Shown piece by piece: positions 16,749-25,727 of a stretch of 62,406 bases of DNA. How positions within the stretch are numbered: the stretch's first letter is position 1; every line of letters begins with the position of its first letter. A program made the translations under genes and the position numbers. Source of the DNA: an uncultured Clostridia bacterium (lineage in GTDB: Bacteria > Bacillota > Clostridia > TANB77 > CAG-508); NCBI GenBank assembly GCA_947626205.1, contig CANQRO010000001.1, positions 1-62,406 of the forward strand, written 5' to 3'. Below the pieces are notes generated by a model. That model was not told where the DNA came from, ran no database searches, and saw only the letters and a list, made by a program, of their open reading frames with translations.

Positions 16749-18509
16749 TTATTCTTTTATATCTAATTTAATATGAACATCTTTTAATTGTTCTTCTGTT
16801 ACTTTACTTGGTGCTCTCATTAATAAATCTCTTGCTTTTTTATTTTTAGGGAATGCAATAACTTGCCTTAAATTTTCTTCCCCTGCTATTAACATTACCA
16901 TACGGTCTAAGCCAGGTGCTGCTCCTGCATGTGGTGGTGTTCCATATTGGAATGCATTAAATAATGCACCAAATCTTTCTTCTACATCTTCTCTTTTATA
17001 CCCTGCAATTTCAAAAGCTTTTACCATTAATTCTGGATCATGATTTCTTACTGCTCCTGATGCCATTTCATATCCATTACATACTAAATCATATTGGTAA
17101 GCAAGTATTTCTAAAGGATCTTTTGTATTTAAAGCTTCTATTCCCCCTTGTGGCATAGAAAATGGATTATGGTTAAAATCTATTGTTCCTTCATCTGATA
17201 ATTCATACATAGGAAAATCTACAATAAAGCAGAAACGATATACATCTTTTTCTAATAAATCTAATCTATTTCCAAGTTCAATACGTACTCCTCCTGCAAT
17301 TTTCTGTGCTTTTACAAATTCATCTGCTATAAAGAATAACGCATAATTTTCTTTTGCCCCTGTTATAGATAAAATTTCTTCTTTTTGAGAGTCATTTATA
17401 AATTTTGAAATTCCTCCATTTAAGTTCTTTTCGCCATCTACTTTTACCCATGCTAGACCTTTTGCATCTAAATTACTTACAGCAAATTCACTCATATTAT
17501 CAAAGAACTTTCTAGGTAAATCTTCTTTCATTTCTACTGCAATAGCTTTTACAGTTTTACCTTTAAATGCATTAAATTCTGTATTCTCAAATACTTTTGT
17601 TACATCACAAATTATAAGTGGATTTCTTAAATCTGGTTTATCTATACCGTATTTTTCCATTGCCTCTTTATATGGAATACGTATAAATGGTGCTTTATCT
17701 ACTTTGAAATTTGTAAATTTTTCAAATACTTCTGGTATAACTTCTTCTATAACTGCAAATACGTCTTCTTGATCTGCGAAACTCATTTCAAAATCTAATT
17801 GATAAAATTCACCTGGTGCACGGTCTGCACGAGGGTCCTCATCTCTAAAGCATGGCGCTATTTGATAATATTTACTAAAACCTGATACCATTAATAATTG
17901 TTTAAATTGTTGTGGTGCTTGAGGTAAAGCATAAAATTCACCTGGATGCAATCTACTTGGTACTAAATAATCTCTTGCTCCCTCTGGTGATGAATTAGCT
18001 AAAATTGGAGTTTGAACTTCTATAAATCCTAATTCATCCATTTTATTTCTTAATGTTTTAATTATATTTGAACGTAGAATAATGTTTTTATGAAGATGTT
18101 CATTTCTAAGTTCTAGAAAACGATATTCTAAACGTAAATCTTCTCTTACATTATTTAAATTTTCAGAAGTTGTTTCAAATGGTAATACATTTTTACATTT
18201 ACCAAGAATAGTAATATTACTTGCTACTACTTCTATTTCTCCTGTTGGCATTTTTTCATTTTTGCTTGCTCTTTCTACTACCTTACCATCTACCATAATG
18301 CAAGTTTCTGTTGTTAAATCTTTTAACATATCTTCACTATTAGAATTATTTTCTACTACAATTTGAGTAATACCTTCTTCATCTCTTAAATCTATAAAGG
18401 TCATTCCACCTAAATTTCTAATTTTTTGTATCCATCCTGAAAGTCTTACTGTTTTTCCGGAATCACTTATTCTTAATTCCCCACAGTTGTTTGTTTTATA
18501 GTTACTCAT
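16749..18509 (-). CDS. aspS: Aspartyl-tRNA synthetase
   Basis: A class II synthetase of 586 residues that charges tRNA-Asp (or tRNA-Asx in non-discriminating forms). It has an N-terminal OB-fold anticodon domain (about 1-105, SGWIQKIRNLGGMTFIDLRD) and class II motif 2 FRDEDPRADR (about 216-225). The bacterial GAD insertion lies at about 285-420, and motif 3 GAAPGLDRMVML at about 530-541. The length matches bacterial-type AspRS. GGAGG precedes the ATG. It is divergent from asnS, so specificity for Asp alone is plausible. Confidence 0.96.
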   Translation of the reverse strand: MSNYKTNNCGELRISDSGKTVRLSGWIQKIRNLGGMTFIDLRDEEGITQIVVENNSNSEDMLKDLTTETCIMVDGKVVERASKNEKMPTGEIEVVASNITILGKCKNVLPFETTSENLNNVREDLRLEYRFLELRNEHLHKNIILRSNIIKTLRNKMDELGFIEVQTPILANSSPEGARDYLVPSRLHPGEFYALPQAPQQFKQLLMVSGFSKYYQIAPCFRDEDPRADRAPGEFYQLDFEMSFADQEDVFAVIEEVIPEVFEKFTNFKVDKAPFIRIPYKEAMEKYGIDKPDLRNPLIICDVTKVFENTEFNAFKGKTVKAIAVEMKEDLPRKFFDNMSEFAVSNLDAKGLAWVKVDGEKNLNGGISKFINDSQKEEILSITGAKENYALFFIADEFVKAQKIAGGVRIELGNRLDLLEKDVYRFCFIVDFPMYELSDEGTIDFNHNPFSMPQGGIEALNTKDPLEILAYQYDLVCNGYEMASGAVRNHDPELMVKAFEIAGYKREDVEERFGALFNAFQYGTPPHAGAAPGLDRMVMLIAGEENLRQVIAFPKNKKARDLLMRAPSKVTEEQLKDVHIKLDIKE

Positions 18510-18589
18510 ATTTTTCCTCCATATAAATTACTTTTGCTATCTATTTTATAACTTTTTTTTAAAAAAGTCTATAAAGTATGATTAAATTC

Positions 18590-18618
18590 TTGAATTTATG
18601 TTAATATTTTTATATAAT
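18590..18618 (+). promoter_or_regulatory. Promoter of asnS
   Basis: TTGAAT (18590-18595), a 17-base spacer, then TATAAT (18613-18618). Only about 20 bases separate the predicted start site from the ATG, which leaves no room for a T-box leader. Confidence 0.75.
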
Positions 18619-18645
18619 AACTATTGTTTAAAGGGAGGATTAAAA

Positions 18646-20040
18646 ATGAAAACTAAATTAACAATTAAAGAACTATATAAAAATACGAATTTATATTTAG
18701 AAAAAGAAGTTACTTTAGAAGGATGGGTCAAAACAGTTCGTGATTCAAAAACTTTTGGTTTTATTGAATTAAATGATGGATCATTTTTTAAGAATGTACA
18801 AATAGTATTTGATGAAGCTTTATCAAACTTCAGTGATATATGTAAATTAAGTATTAGTTCATCTATAAAAGTAACTGGAACAGTTGTAGAAACAAAAGAA
18901 GCAAAACAACCTTTTGAAATAAAAGCAACATCAATAGAAATATATAATTTATGTGATAGTGATTATCCTCTTCAAAAGAAAAGACATTCTTTTGAATATT
19001 TAAGAACTATTGCACATTTACGTCCAAGAACGAACACTTTTAATGCAGTTTTCCGCGTTCGTTCTGCTGCATCTTATGCAATTCATAAATTCTTTCAAGA
19101 GAGAAACTTTGTATATGTTCATTCTCCTATTATCACATCTAGTGATGCAGAAGGAGCTGGCGAAATGTTTCGTGTAACGAATTTTGATTTAAACTCTCTT
19201 CCAAAAACAGATGACGGACTAGTAGATGACAGTAAAGATTTCTTTGGTAGACCTGCTCATTTAACAGTAAGTGGTCAACTTGATGTTGAGAATTATGCTT
19301 TTGCTTTTAGAAATGTATATACATTTGGTCCTACATTTCGTGCTGAAAATTCTAACACAGTAAAGCACGCAGCAGAATTTTGGATGATTGAACCTGAAAT
19401 TTGTTTTGCTGATTTAAAAGATGATATGGATTTAGCAGAAGACATGTTAAAATTTATTATTTCTTATGTATTAGAAACTTGTCCAGAAGAAATGGCTTTC
19501 TTTAATCAATTTGTAGATACTACTTTACTAGAACGTTTAAGCAATGTATTAAATTCAGATTTTGGGCGTATTAGCTATACAGATGCTGTAAAAGAATTAG
19601 AAAAAGTAAATGATAAATTTGAATTTCCTGTAAGCTGGGGATGTGATTTGCAAACAGAACATGAACGTTACTTAAGTGAAGTAATCTTCAAAAAGCCAGT
19701 ATTTGTTACAGATTATCCTATGGATATAAAGGCCTTCTATATGAAGCAAAATCCAGATGGAAAAACAGTAGCAGCAGCTGATCTTTTAGCTCCTGGTATT
19801 GGTGAAATTATAGGAGGAAGCCAAAGAGAAGAAGATTTAGCAAAGTTAGAAAAACGTATGAATGATTTAGGTCTTAAAAAAGATGACTACTGGTGGTATT
19901 TAGATTTACGTCGTTTTGGAAGTGTAGTTCATTCTGGCTTCGGTCTTGGTTTTGAAAGATTAATAATGTATATAACAGGAATGCAAAATATACGTGATGT
20001 AATACCTTTCCCAAGAACTCCAAATAATTGTGAATTTTAA
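18646..20040 (+). CDS. asnS: Asparaginyl-tRNA synthetase
   Basis: A class II synthetase that charges tRNA-Asn. The OB-fold anticodon domain lies at about 15-105 (LEGWVKTVRDSKTFGFIEL). Motif 2 is FRAENSNTVKHAAEFWMIE (about 222-240) and motif 3 GFGLGFERLIMYITG near the C terminus. The ATG at 18646 follows AAGGGAGG and gives 464 residues, the usual size. An in-frame ATG 48 bases upstream lies inside the promoter region and is not used. A 15-bp terminator follows. Confidence 0.96.
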   Translation: MKTKLTIKELYKNTNLYLEKEVTLEGWVKTVRDSKTFGFIELNDGSFFKNVQIVFDEALSNFSDICKLSISSSIKVTGTVVETKEAKQPFEIKATSIEIYNLCDSDYPLQKKRHSFEYLRTIAHLRPRTNTFNAVFRVRSAASYAIHKFFQERNFVYVHSPIITSSDAEGAGEMFRVTNFDLNSLPKTDDGLVDDSKDFFGRPAHLTVSGQLDVENYAFAFRNVYTFGPTFRAENSNTVKHAAEFWMIEPEICFADLKDDMDLAEDMLKFIISYVLETCPEEMAFFNQFVDTTLLERLSNVLNSDFGRISYTDAVKELEKVNDKFEFPVSWGCDLQTEHERYLSEVIFKKPVFVTDYPMDIKAFYMKQNPDGKTVAAADLLAPGIGEIIGGSQREEDLAKLEKRMNDLGLKKDDYWWYLDLRRFGSVVHSGFGLGFERLIMYITGMQNIRDVIPFPRTPNNCEF

Positions 20041-20095
20041 TATGCGTTATAACTTGAAAAAATATTTTTACTATATTTATAAAATATTTTTTCAT

Positions 20096-20130
20096 AAAAA
20101 ATGTGTCCTAGTACATAGGACACATTTTTT
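20096..20130. terminator. Bidirectional terminator after asnS
   Basis: AAAAAATGTGTCCTA (20096-20110) is exactly complementary to 20116-20130, around the loop GTACA. It overlaps the stop of the convergent pilin gene by two bases. Confidence 0.88.
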
Positions 20131-20590
20131 ATTCTTCTACTATTGTATAATATGTTTTATCATCAAAACTTATTCCTTCTACATAATATATATTATGGCT
20201 TTGTTCATTTATTATATATAAATCCGCATTCGTAGTTTTTGGAAGTGCTTTATATAATTGATAAGCCTGTCCATATGTTAAAGTAATATTATCTAATAAT
20301 TGTAAATCTATTACATAATATGTATCATTATCATTCGCATTCAAACCTTTTAAATGACTTGTATTTGTATATTTAGTCTCTAAAACTGGTAAAGCACCAT
20401 ATTTGGCATAATAGACATCAACTTTATCTCTTAATAATGTTATATCTTTATTCATATTATCTAGTGACCTAACATGTCCAGAAGTAGTTATGTTATATAT
20501 TAGTACACTAGTAATAATTATCATTAATCCAATTACTGTAACTAAACTTAATAAAGTAATTCCCTGTTCATTTTTCAAAGTTTTTATCAT
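20129..20590 (-). CDS. Type IV pilin-like protein (prepilin N-terminal motif)
   Basis: 153 residues. A short basic leader (MIKTLKNEQ) ends at a Gly, followed by ITLLSLVTVIGLMIIITSV, the hydrophobic helix of type IV prepilins and pseudopilins. The usual Glu at mature position 5 is not seen (G/ITLLS-L), so processing or assembly may differ. The C-terminal part is a small globular domain of unknown role. No pilus assembly ATPase, platform protein or prepilin peptidase lies nearby. It is the last gene of the minus-strand sporulation cluster, 49 bases after the SpoIVFB-like gene. Confidence 0.7.
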   Translation of the reverse strand: MIKTLKNEQGITLLSLVTVIGLMIIITSVLIYNITTSGHVRSLDNMNKDITLLRDKVDVYYAKYGALPVLETKYTNTSHLKGLNANDNDTYYVIDLQLLDNITLTYGQAYQLYKALPKTTNADLYIINEQSHNIYYVEGISFDDKTYYTIVEE

Positions 20591-20638
20591 TTGAATTCCT
20601 CCACTCTTTCTTAAGTATATAATACAATTAATTTAATT

Positions 20639-21292
20639 TCAACTCTTTTCTAATATTTTATATATTGTATTTTTCATTTCATATTTTCTATTTTCTATTA
20701 TAACTATAGTCCATAAATATATAAGTATAAACAAAATAGCTATGTTCTTATAATAGTATATAACTATACTCGATATTGCAGTTAATAATATAATTAAAAT
20801 ATTTGAAATTTGGTTTGTGATATGCATAGATTTCATTTTTCCTTTTATTATATATAAAGTATAATAAATAATTCTCCCGCCATCTAATGGATAAATTGGT
20901 ATTAGATTAAATATACAAATTATTAAATTTGCATATATTATTTCATCAAAATATGGTATATACATTTTTGTATTTAAAATATGTGTTATCATAATGATAA
21001 TTATATTAGTTAAAGGACCTGCCCAAGCAATCAACATCTCTTTTAAACATAAGGAATTACCTCTTTTTTTCTTTTTGTTATAATCATTTGGTAATATCTT
21101 AAATTCTATACTAAGACCCATTGGCATAATTTTTAAAGTTTTCGGATGTAAACCCAATAAAATTCCACAAATTAAATGTCCCATTTCGTGTAAAAAAGCA
21201 AAAAACATTATAACTGCATAAATTTGGATTTGTCTAGTTAAGTAAAAAATTATAAGAAATAAAAAAATTTTTAGATTTATTTTTATACTCAT
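20639..21292 (-). CDS. spoIVFB: M50 site-2 protease, SpoIVFB-like
   Basis: An intramembrane zinc protease of 217 residues with about six membrane segments. The zinc motif is HEMGH (about 35-39), and the third ligand lies in NLIPIYPLDGGR (about 128-139). In spore formers SpoIVFB cuts pro-sigma-K in the mother cell, and SpoIVFA holds it in check. The adjacent M23-domain protein fits SpoIVFA, which supports this assignment over a general M50 protease. Pro-sigma-K itself is not in the window. Confidence 0.8.
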   Translation of the reverse strand: MSIKINLKIFLFLIIFYLTRQIQIYAVIMFFAFLHEMGHLICGILLGLHPKTLKIMPMGLSIEFKILPNDYNKKKKRGNSLCLKEMLIAWAGPLTNIIIIMITHILNTKMYIPYFDEIIYANLIICIFNLIPIYPLDGGRIIYYTLYIIKGKMKSMHITNQISNILIILLTAISSIVIYYYKNIAILFILIYLWTIVIIENRKYEMKNTIYKILEKS

Positions 21293-21347
21293 TTTAGCCT
21301 CCTAAAGTATTGAATTATATTTTTAAAAGTATAAAAACTTTATTCTT

Positions 21348-22286
21348 TTAAAAATCTAGTATACTTCGCGGATTTATATATTTCCCATTTCTTGCAATTT
21401 CAAAATGCAAGTGTGGTCCTGTTGTTTTCCCTGTTGAACCCACTTCGGCAATTTTTTGCCCTTTTGATACATAATCTCCTTTTTTCACACATAATTTACT
21501 ACAATGAGCATATAATGTAGTGACATCTTTATTTTCAATTTTTATATGATATCCATAATCTCCCGTTGTACTACATATAACTACTTTTCCTTCCATTGCT
21601 GCATAAATATCTGTTCCTGTATTAGCAGCAATATCAATTCCAGCATGATTTTTACTAACAATAGGATTATCTACATTTCTTATTCCAAATTCAGAAGAAA
21701 CAATTCCTTTTACAGGTATAATAAGAGAAAAATTATTTTTTATATATTCCTCATCTGTTTCTATGTTTAAATCTTTTTCAAATGATGTTTTCTCTATAGA
21801 TGCTGACAATGCTGTTTCTTCTACTTCAGCACCTCCAATTCCACCCTCTATTTGAGAAATATTGTTTACTACATTTGTATTATCGTTATTTACTGCATTA
21901 GATTCTTCATTAATAGAATTTGTATCTTCTATAAGATTATTTGTATCTCCATTTACTAAAATATTTTCACTATCTTCACTGAAAAAATTAACTACCATTT
22001 CATATATACCAGATAAATCTATGTCGTATGAAAGGACTTCTTTTGTCCTATTTAATACCTCTTCTGAAAAGATATAATTACTATTTTGAATTAAATAAAA
22101 TATAAAATAGATAACAAGACAAATTAACATTTGTAAAATCACTTTTTTAAGTAACCCGTAATTTTTTTGGTCACTTACATTTACAGTTGCAGTTCTTCTT
22201 CCATAACCATTTTCATTCGACTTTCTTCTTAGATAAATTTCTTCTGCTCTTTTAATTTTTTCTTCTTGTGTTAATGTTCTTTCCAA
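21348..22286 (-). CDS. SpoIVFA-like membrane-anchored M23 (LytM) protein
   Basis: About 312 residues. It has a short charged cytoplasmic start (MERTLTQEEKIKRAEEIY), one membrane segment (about 48-65) and an Asn/Glu-rich linker (about 105-170). A LytM/M23 domain follows (about 185-312) with HAGIDIAANTGTDIYAAMEG, LYAHCSKL and GPHLHFEIARNG. All metal-site residues seem present, so it could be a true endopeptidase. Location just before the SpoIVFB-like gene suggests SpoIVFA. I choose the TTG at 22286, six bases after GAGGTG. The ATG in this region is out of frame. The ribosome-binding site lies inside a long hairpin (22288-22343). Confidence 0.78.
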   Translation of the reverse strand: MERTLTQEEKIKRAEEIYLRRKSNENGYGRRTATVNVSDQKNYGLLKKVILQMLICLVIYFIFYLIQNSNYIFSEEVLNRTKEVLSYDIDLSGIYEMVVNFFSEDSENILVNGDTNNLIEDTNSINEESNAVNNDNTNVVNNISQIEGGIGGAEVEETALSASIEKTSFEKDLNIETDEEYIKNNFSLIIPVKGIVSSEFGIRNVDNPIVSKNHAGIDIAANTGTDIYAAMEGKVVICSTTGDYGYHIKIENKDVTTLYAHCSKLCVKKGDYVSKGQKIAEVGSTGKTTGPHLHFEIARNGKYINPRSILDF

Positions 22287-22287
22287 T

Positions 22288-22343
22288 AAAAACACCTCAT
22301 TCAAACATATTTTGTAATATATATGTTTGAATAAGGTGTTTTA
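22288..22343 (-). promoter_or_regulatory. Long hairpin that buries the ribosome-binding site of the spoIVFA-like gene
   Basis: Bases 22321-22343 pair with 22288-22310, with only one G-U wobble in RNA over about 22 positions; the loop is ATATTACAAA. The 3' arm contains GAGGTG (22298-22293), the ribosome-binding site of the TTG start at 22286, and is followed by UUUUU. It could terminate transcription coming from the upstream small gene or block translation of the next gene. Confidence 0.7.
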
Positions 22344-22368
22344 TTCGTTTTAAATAACATATTTATTA

Positions 22369-22716
22369 TTAAATTAAATTTACAATAATTCCAAACAATC
22401 CAACTAGTCCAAATAATACTGTTAATATCTTTATACGTTCATATTTAGCTTCTAACTGTTTTGTTTTCATTTCTAACTGCTTTGGTTTTTCCAAATTAGA
22501 AATATACTGAGTTATAACGGATTCTGCTTCTTTTATAATATAATCTTTGGAGTTTAAACTATTTTTTGCACCAACTTTTATATTTTCTTTCTTTTTTTCT
22601 ACCTTATTAAAATTTTCTATTCTTATATTTGGCTTTAAAATAACTATTGCTTCTTCTACCATATTAGATGGAAGATTTTTTAACATTACTATATTTTTCA
22701 TTGTTTCAACATCCAT
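22369..22716 (-). CDS. Small protein with a C-terminal membrane anchor, 115 aa, unknown
   Basis: I do not recognise the family. The start at 22716 (MDVETMKNIVML) follows GGGGAGG by seven bases; an ORF beginning 63 bases upstream has no site. The first 80 residues are soluble and Lys/Asn-rich, with LPSNMVEEAIVILKPN. A heptad-like charged helix (about 75-95) leads into one C-terminal membrane segment (ILTVLFGLVGLFGIIVNLI). It lies between yyaC and the spoIVFA-like gene on one strand, so a sporulation role is possible by context only. Confidence 0.65.
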   Translation of the reverse strand: MDVETMKNIVMLKNLPSNMVEEAIVILKPNIRIENFNKVEKKKENIKVGAKNSLNSKDYIIKEAESVITQYISNLEKPKQLEMKTKQLEAKYERIKILTVLFGLVGLFGIIVNLI

Positions 22717-22787
22717 ATTGCTACCTCCCCAAAAATTTCCTATATATAAATTTTTACCAAATTTTTGGGGAATATACATATTTTTAA

Positions 22788-23333
22788 TTATCTGTATTTT
22801 ATTGATTGATATATTCCATTTGATGTAATATTAGCTAGTTTTAAAACATTTCTTAACGATGTATTTTGAAGTGATGAAAAATTATATTTTGGAGTTTTAA
22901 AATCTATTGCAACCACTCCTTTTATACTAATATCTCCAACTGATAGAATATTTTTATTTATTCCTTTTCCACATTGCATTTTTTTATTAGATACATATAT
23001 CTTCCCTAATTCTTCTTTTTTAGCTAAGGCAGAATCTATCGCAATAATGCATGGATTTAAGTAACTTTTATATATATTTTTTACTTTTGTACTAAGTGTA
23101 GAAGCTGGTACTGGATCTTCTAATGTTCCAATTATTTTTATATTGTGATATGTTTCTTTAAAATACTCTTGCAACTTCTCTCCCACTAGTGGTCCGTATG
23201 CATCACCAATTATTTTATCAGAACCTATGCATAAAAATATATAATCTGAAAATGGAATCTCAGGATGCAAATTGTATAATTGAGTGTTAAAATCATTTAC
23301 AAAACCACGATAAATATCTTCTTCAAAAAACAT
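22788..23333 (-). CDS. yyaC: Spore protease YyaC family
   Basis: 181 residues related to the GPR spore protease fold. FLCIGSDKIIGDAYGPLVGEKL (about 33-54) and IGTLEDPVPA (about 67-76) are the conserved blocks of YyaC. The family occurs only in endospore formers; its exact substrate is not established. It is the first gene of the unit running through the 115-aa protein to the SpoIVFA/SpoIVFB-like pair. This strengthens the view that the organism sporulates. Confidence 0.88.
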   Translation of the reverse strand: MFFEEDIYRGFVNDFNTQLYNLHPEIPFSDYIFLCIGSDKIIGDAYGPLVGEKLQEYFKETYHNIKIIGTLEDPVPASTLSTKVKNIYKSYLNPCIIAIDSALAKKEELGKIYVSNKKMQCGKGINKNILSVGDISIKGVVAIDFKTPKYNFSSLQNTSLRNVLKLANITSNGIYQSIKYR

Positions 23334-23388
23334 ATTTTACCTCCGATGATATTTTTTATCTTATATTATTCACCTTTTACTTATCCTA

Positions 23389-23635
23389 TTACTTTTTATT
23401 TGGTGTAATAATAATGTTTATATCATCAGCTTTATTATATTTTTTTATTATATCCTCTGAAAAACTTGCCACTTCATTGGTTAATACAATTGTATCAATA
23501 TTATTACCGTATTAGTTGTTTTATTACATCATCTGTTTTTTCTAAATCTTCCAATTCATTAACATTAAATCCCATATGCTGAAAAATACGAAAACTTTTA
23601 TTGTCATTTTTTGCTTTAATCCATGAAATTCTCAT
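23389..23635 (-). CDS. Small V-type ATPase subunit F-like protein, with a +1 shift at CGG
   Basis: Two frames of the minus strand join to an 81-residue protein. The first part runs from ATG at 23635 (MRISWIKAKNDNKSFRIF) to KTDDVIKQLI. It then meets CGG TAA at 23509-23504. Skipping the C at 23509 and reading GGT AAT AAT ATT continues NNIDTIVLTNEVASFSEDI to a stop at 23389. The second half resembles subunit F of V-type ATPases (the TNE..SFSEDIIKKY..IIITP pattern), but the match is from memory and moderate. No other ATPase gene is nearby. This is the same type of frame break as in deoD, comM and carB. It could also be a decayed gene. Confidence 0.5.
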
Positions 23636-23719
23636 AAATATCACCATAATTTAGATTTACTCATTTTATGAAAATTATACTAAAAAATTCTAGTAATCGA
23701 AGTTTACTTTAATTTTTAT

Positions 23720-25666
23720 TTACATATTTATAACTAACTTTTGAAATTTGGATTTTATATAATTTTTAAGTTTTTCCATAAATTCATCCGGCTCAATTTC
23801 TTTTTTTGCTACCATATCTAAACCTTTTTCCCAACTTGCAGTTAATTTAGGATTTAACATATCTGGCATAGCTTTAAATACTACATCGTAAATAATTTCT
23901 CCAAAATTGCTTGGTGTAATAATTTGAGTTTTAGAGTTTATCTCTATGTAATGAATTTTTTCAAGTTTCTTTATAATTTCAGCCCTTGTAGCACTTGTTC
24001 CTATTCCTGCACCTTTTATTTGCTCTCTTAATTCCTCATCTTCAATTAATTTTCCTGCATTTTCCATTGCTAAAATTATAGAACCAGAATTGTATCTTGT
24101 TGGAGGATTTGTTTCGGAATCCTTAGTTTCAAAATTCAATATATTTATCTTTTCGCCTTTTTTTAGTGTATTTAAAATACTTAAATTATTTTGTATTTCA
24201 TCATCATCTTCTTTTGTTCCTTTTTCTTCATTTGAATTATCCACATTTTTATTCTTTAAAACTTCTAAATACCCTAAATTTAAACATATCTTTCCACTTG
24301 CTGTTAATATTTCGTTATCTATTTCAACTGTAACAGATACTTTTTGAAATTCTGCTGGTGGATAAAATATTGCAAGGAATCTTTTTACAATAACCTTATA
24401 AATATTTTTTTGAAGCTCTGGAAGTGCATTATAGTTTTCATATCCTTGTCCTGTTGGAATAATAGCATAATGGTCTGTTATTTTGCTATCATTTACATAT
24501 TTTGTTTTTGATAGATTTGTAGAATATTTTTCATCTTTCATTTTTTGAATATAGTTTTTTACTTCATCATCTGCAAATCCTTTTGCAATTCCATTTAAAT
24601 TTTTAGTAATTTCTTTAGCAACTGCACTGGAAAGCACTCTTGCATCTGTTCTTGGATAAGTAACTAGTTTTTTTTCATATAAATTTTGTATTATTTCAAG
24701 TGTTTGATCTGGTTTTATTTTAAATCTTTTTGTACATTCATTTTGTATTTCTGCAAGATTAAATAATAATGGTGCATTTTCTTTCTGTTTAGATTTTTTA
24801 AGTTCTAGAATTTTAGCTTCTTTTCCTATTAGCATCTTAGTAAAATCAATAGCATCATTTTCTTTTTTAAATCCTGTTTCATTATATAATTTTGAAGACC
24901 CAAACATTATAGATTTTTCATTTACTTTCCACTCTGCTTTAAAATTAGTATTTTCATCTCCAAATTGTCCTATAACTTTATAATATTTAGTTTTAACAAA
25001 ATTTCTAATTTCACGTTCTCTTTCTACAATCATCCCTAGTACGCAGGTCATAACACGTCCTACAGAAATTGAAGCTTTATCTAAATTAGCTTCTTTTGCT
25101 ACTCTTCTTCCATAAATAATAGATAATAGTCTAGAAAAATTTATTCCAATTAAATAGTCTTCTTTTGCTCGTAAATATGCAGAATCAGATAGACTATCAT
25201 ATTCAGATAAACTTTTAGCCTCTCTTATTCCTCTTAAAATTTCTTCTTCAGTTTGTGAATCTATCCAAACTCTTTTCATAACTGCATTTGGGTTTGGTTT
25301 TGCCATCATGAATACTAATCTTTGTATATATTCACCCTCTCTTCCAGAGTCTCCTGCATTGTATATTTCTGAAACATCTTCTCTTTTTAAGAGGCTTTCT
25401 ACAATATTGAATTGATTTTGTACATTCGGTATAATTTCATAAAGCCATTTATCTGGAATAAATGGTAATGTATCTAGTCTCCACTGTTTTAATTTTTCAT
25501 CATATTTTTCTGGATATGACATAGTAACTAAATGTCCAACACACCATGTAATAATCCATTCATCAGATTCTAAATAGCCATTTTTTCTAGTTGTATTTAC
25601 TTTTAAGGCTTTTGCGAATTCCATTGCTACTGATGGTTTTTCTGTTATAAGTAATTTTTTTGGCAT
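23720..25666 (-). CDS. topB: Type IA DNA topoisomerase (topoisomerase III)
   Basis: It relaxes and decatenates DNA through a single-strand break. The TOPRIM domain is at the N terminus (LLITEKPSVAMEFAKAL, then GDSGREGEYIQRL at about 105-117, in place of the usual xDxDREGE). The catalytic tyrosine lies in VTYPRTDARVLS (about 315-326). GIGTSATRAEIIKKL lies near residue 560. The 648-residue length and lack of zinc fingers fit TopB, not TopA. An Asp/Glu-rich insert lies at about 475-495. It sits 61 bases after the HD gene on the same strand. Confidence 0.92.
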   Translation of the reverse strand: MPKKLLITEKPSVAMEFAKALKVNTTRKNGYLESDEWIITWCVGHLVTMSYPEKYDEKLKQWRLDTLPFIPDKWLYEIIPNVQNQFNIVESLLKREDVSEIYNAGDSGREGEYIQRLVFMMAKPNPNAVMKRVWIDSQTEEEILRGIREAKSLSEYDSLSDSAYLRAKEDYLIGINFSRLLSIIYGRRVAKEANLDKASISVGRVMTCVLGMIVEREREIRNFVKTKYYKVIGQFGDENTNFKAEWKVNEKSIMFGSSKLYNETGFKKENDAIDFTKMLIGKEAKILELKKSKQKENAPLLFNLAEIQNECTKRFKIKPDQTLEIIQNLYEKKLVTYPRTDARVLSSAVAKEITKNLNGIAKGFADDEVKNYIQKMKDEKYSTNLSKTKYVNDSKITDHYAIIPTGQGYENYNALPELQKNIYKVIVKRFLAIFYPPAEFQKVSVTVEIDNEILTASGKICLNLGYLEVLKNKNVDNSNEEKGTKEDDDEIQNNLSILNTLKKGEKINILNFETKDSETNPPTRYNSGSIILAMENAGKLIEDEELREQIKGAGIGTSATRAEIIKKLEKIHYIEINSKTQIITPSNFGEIIYDVVFKAMPDMLNPKLTASWEKGLDMVAKKEIEPDEFMEKLKNYIKSKFQKLVINM

Positions 25667-25727
25667 TTTAATTTTTCATTCCTTCCGAGTAAAACTAATT
25701 AAGTTAATAAAAAAATTTTTTATACTA

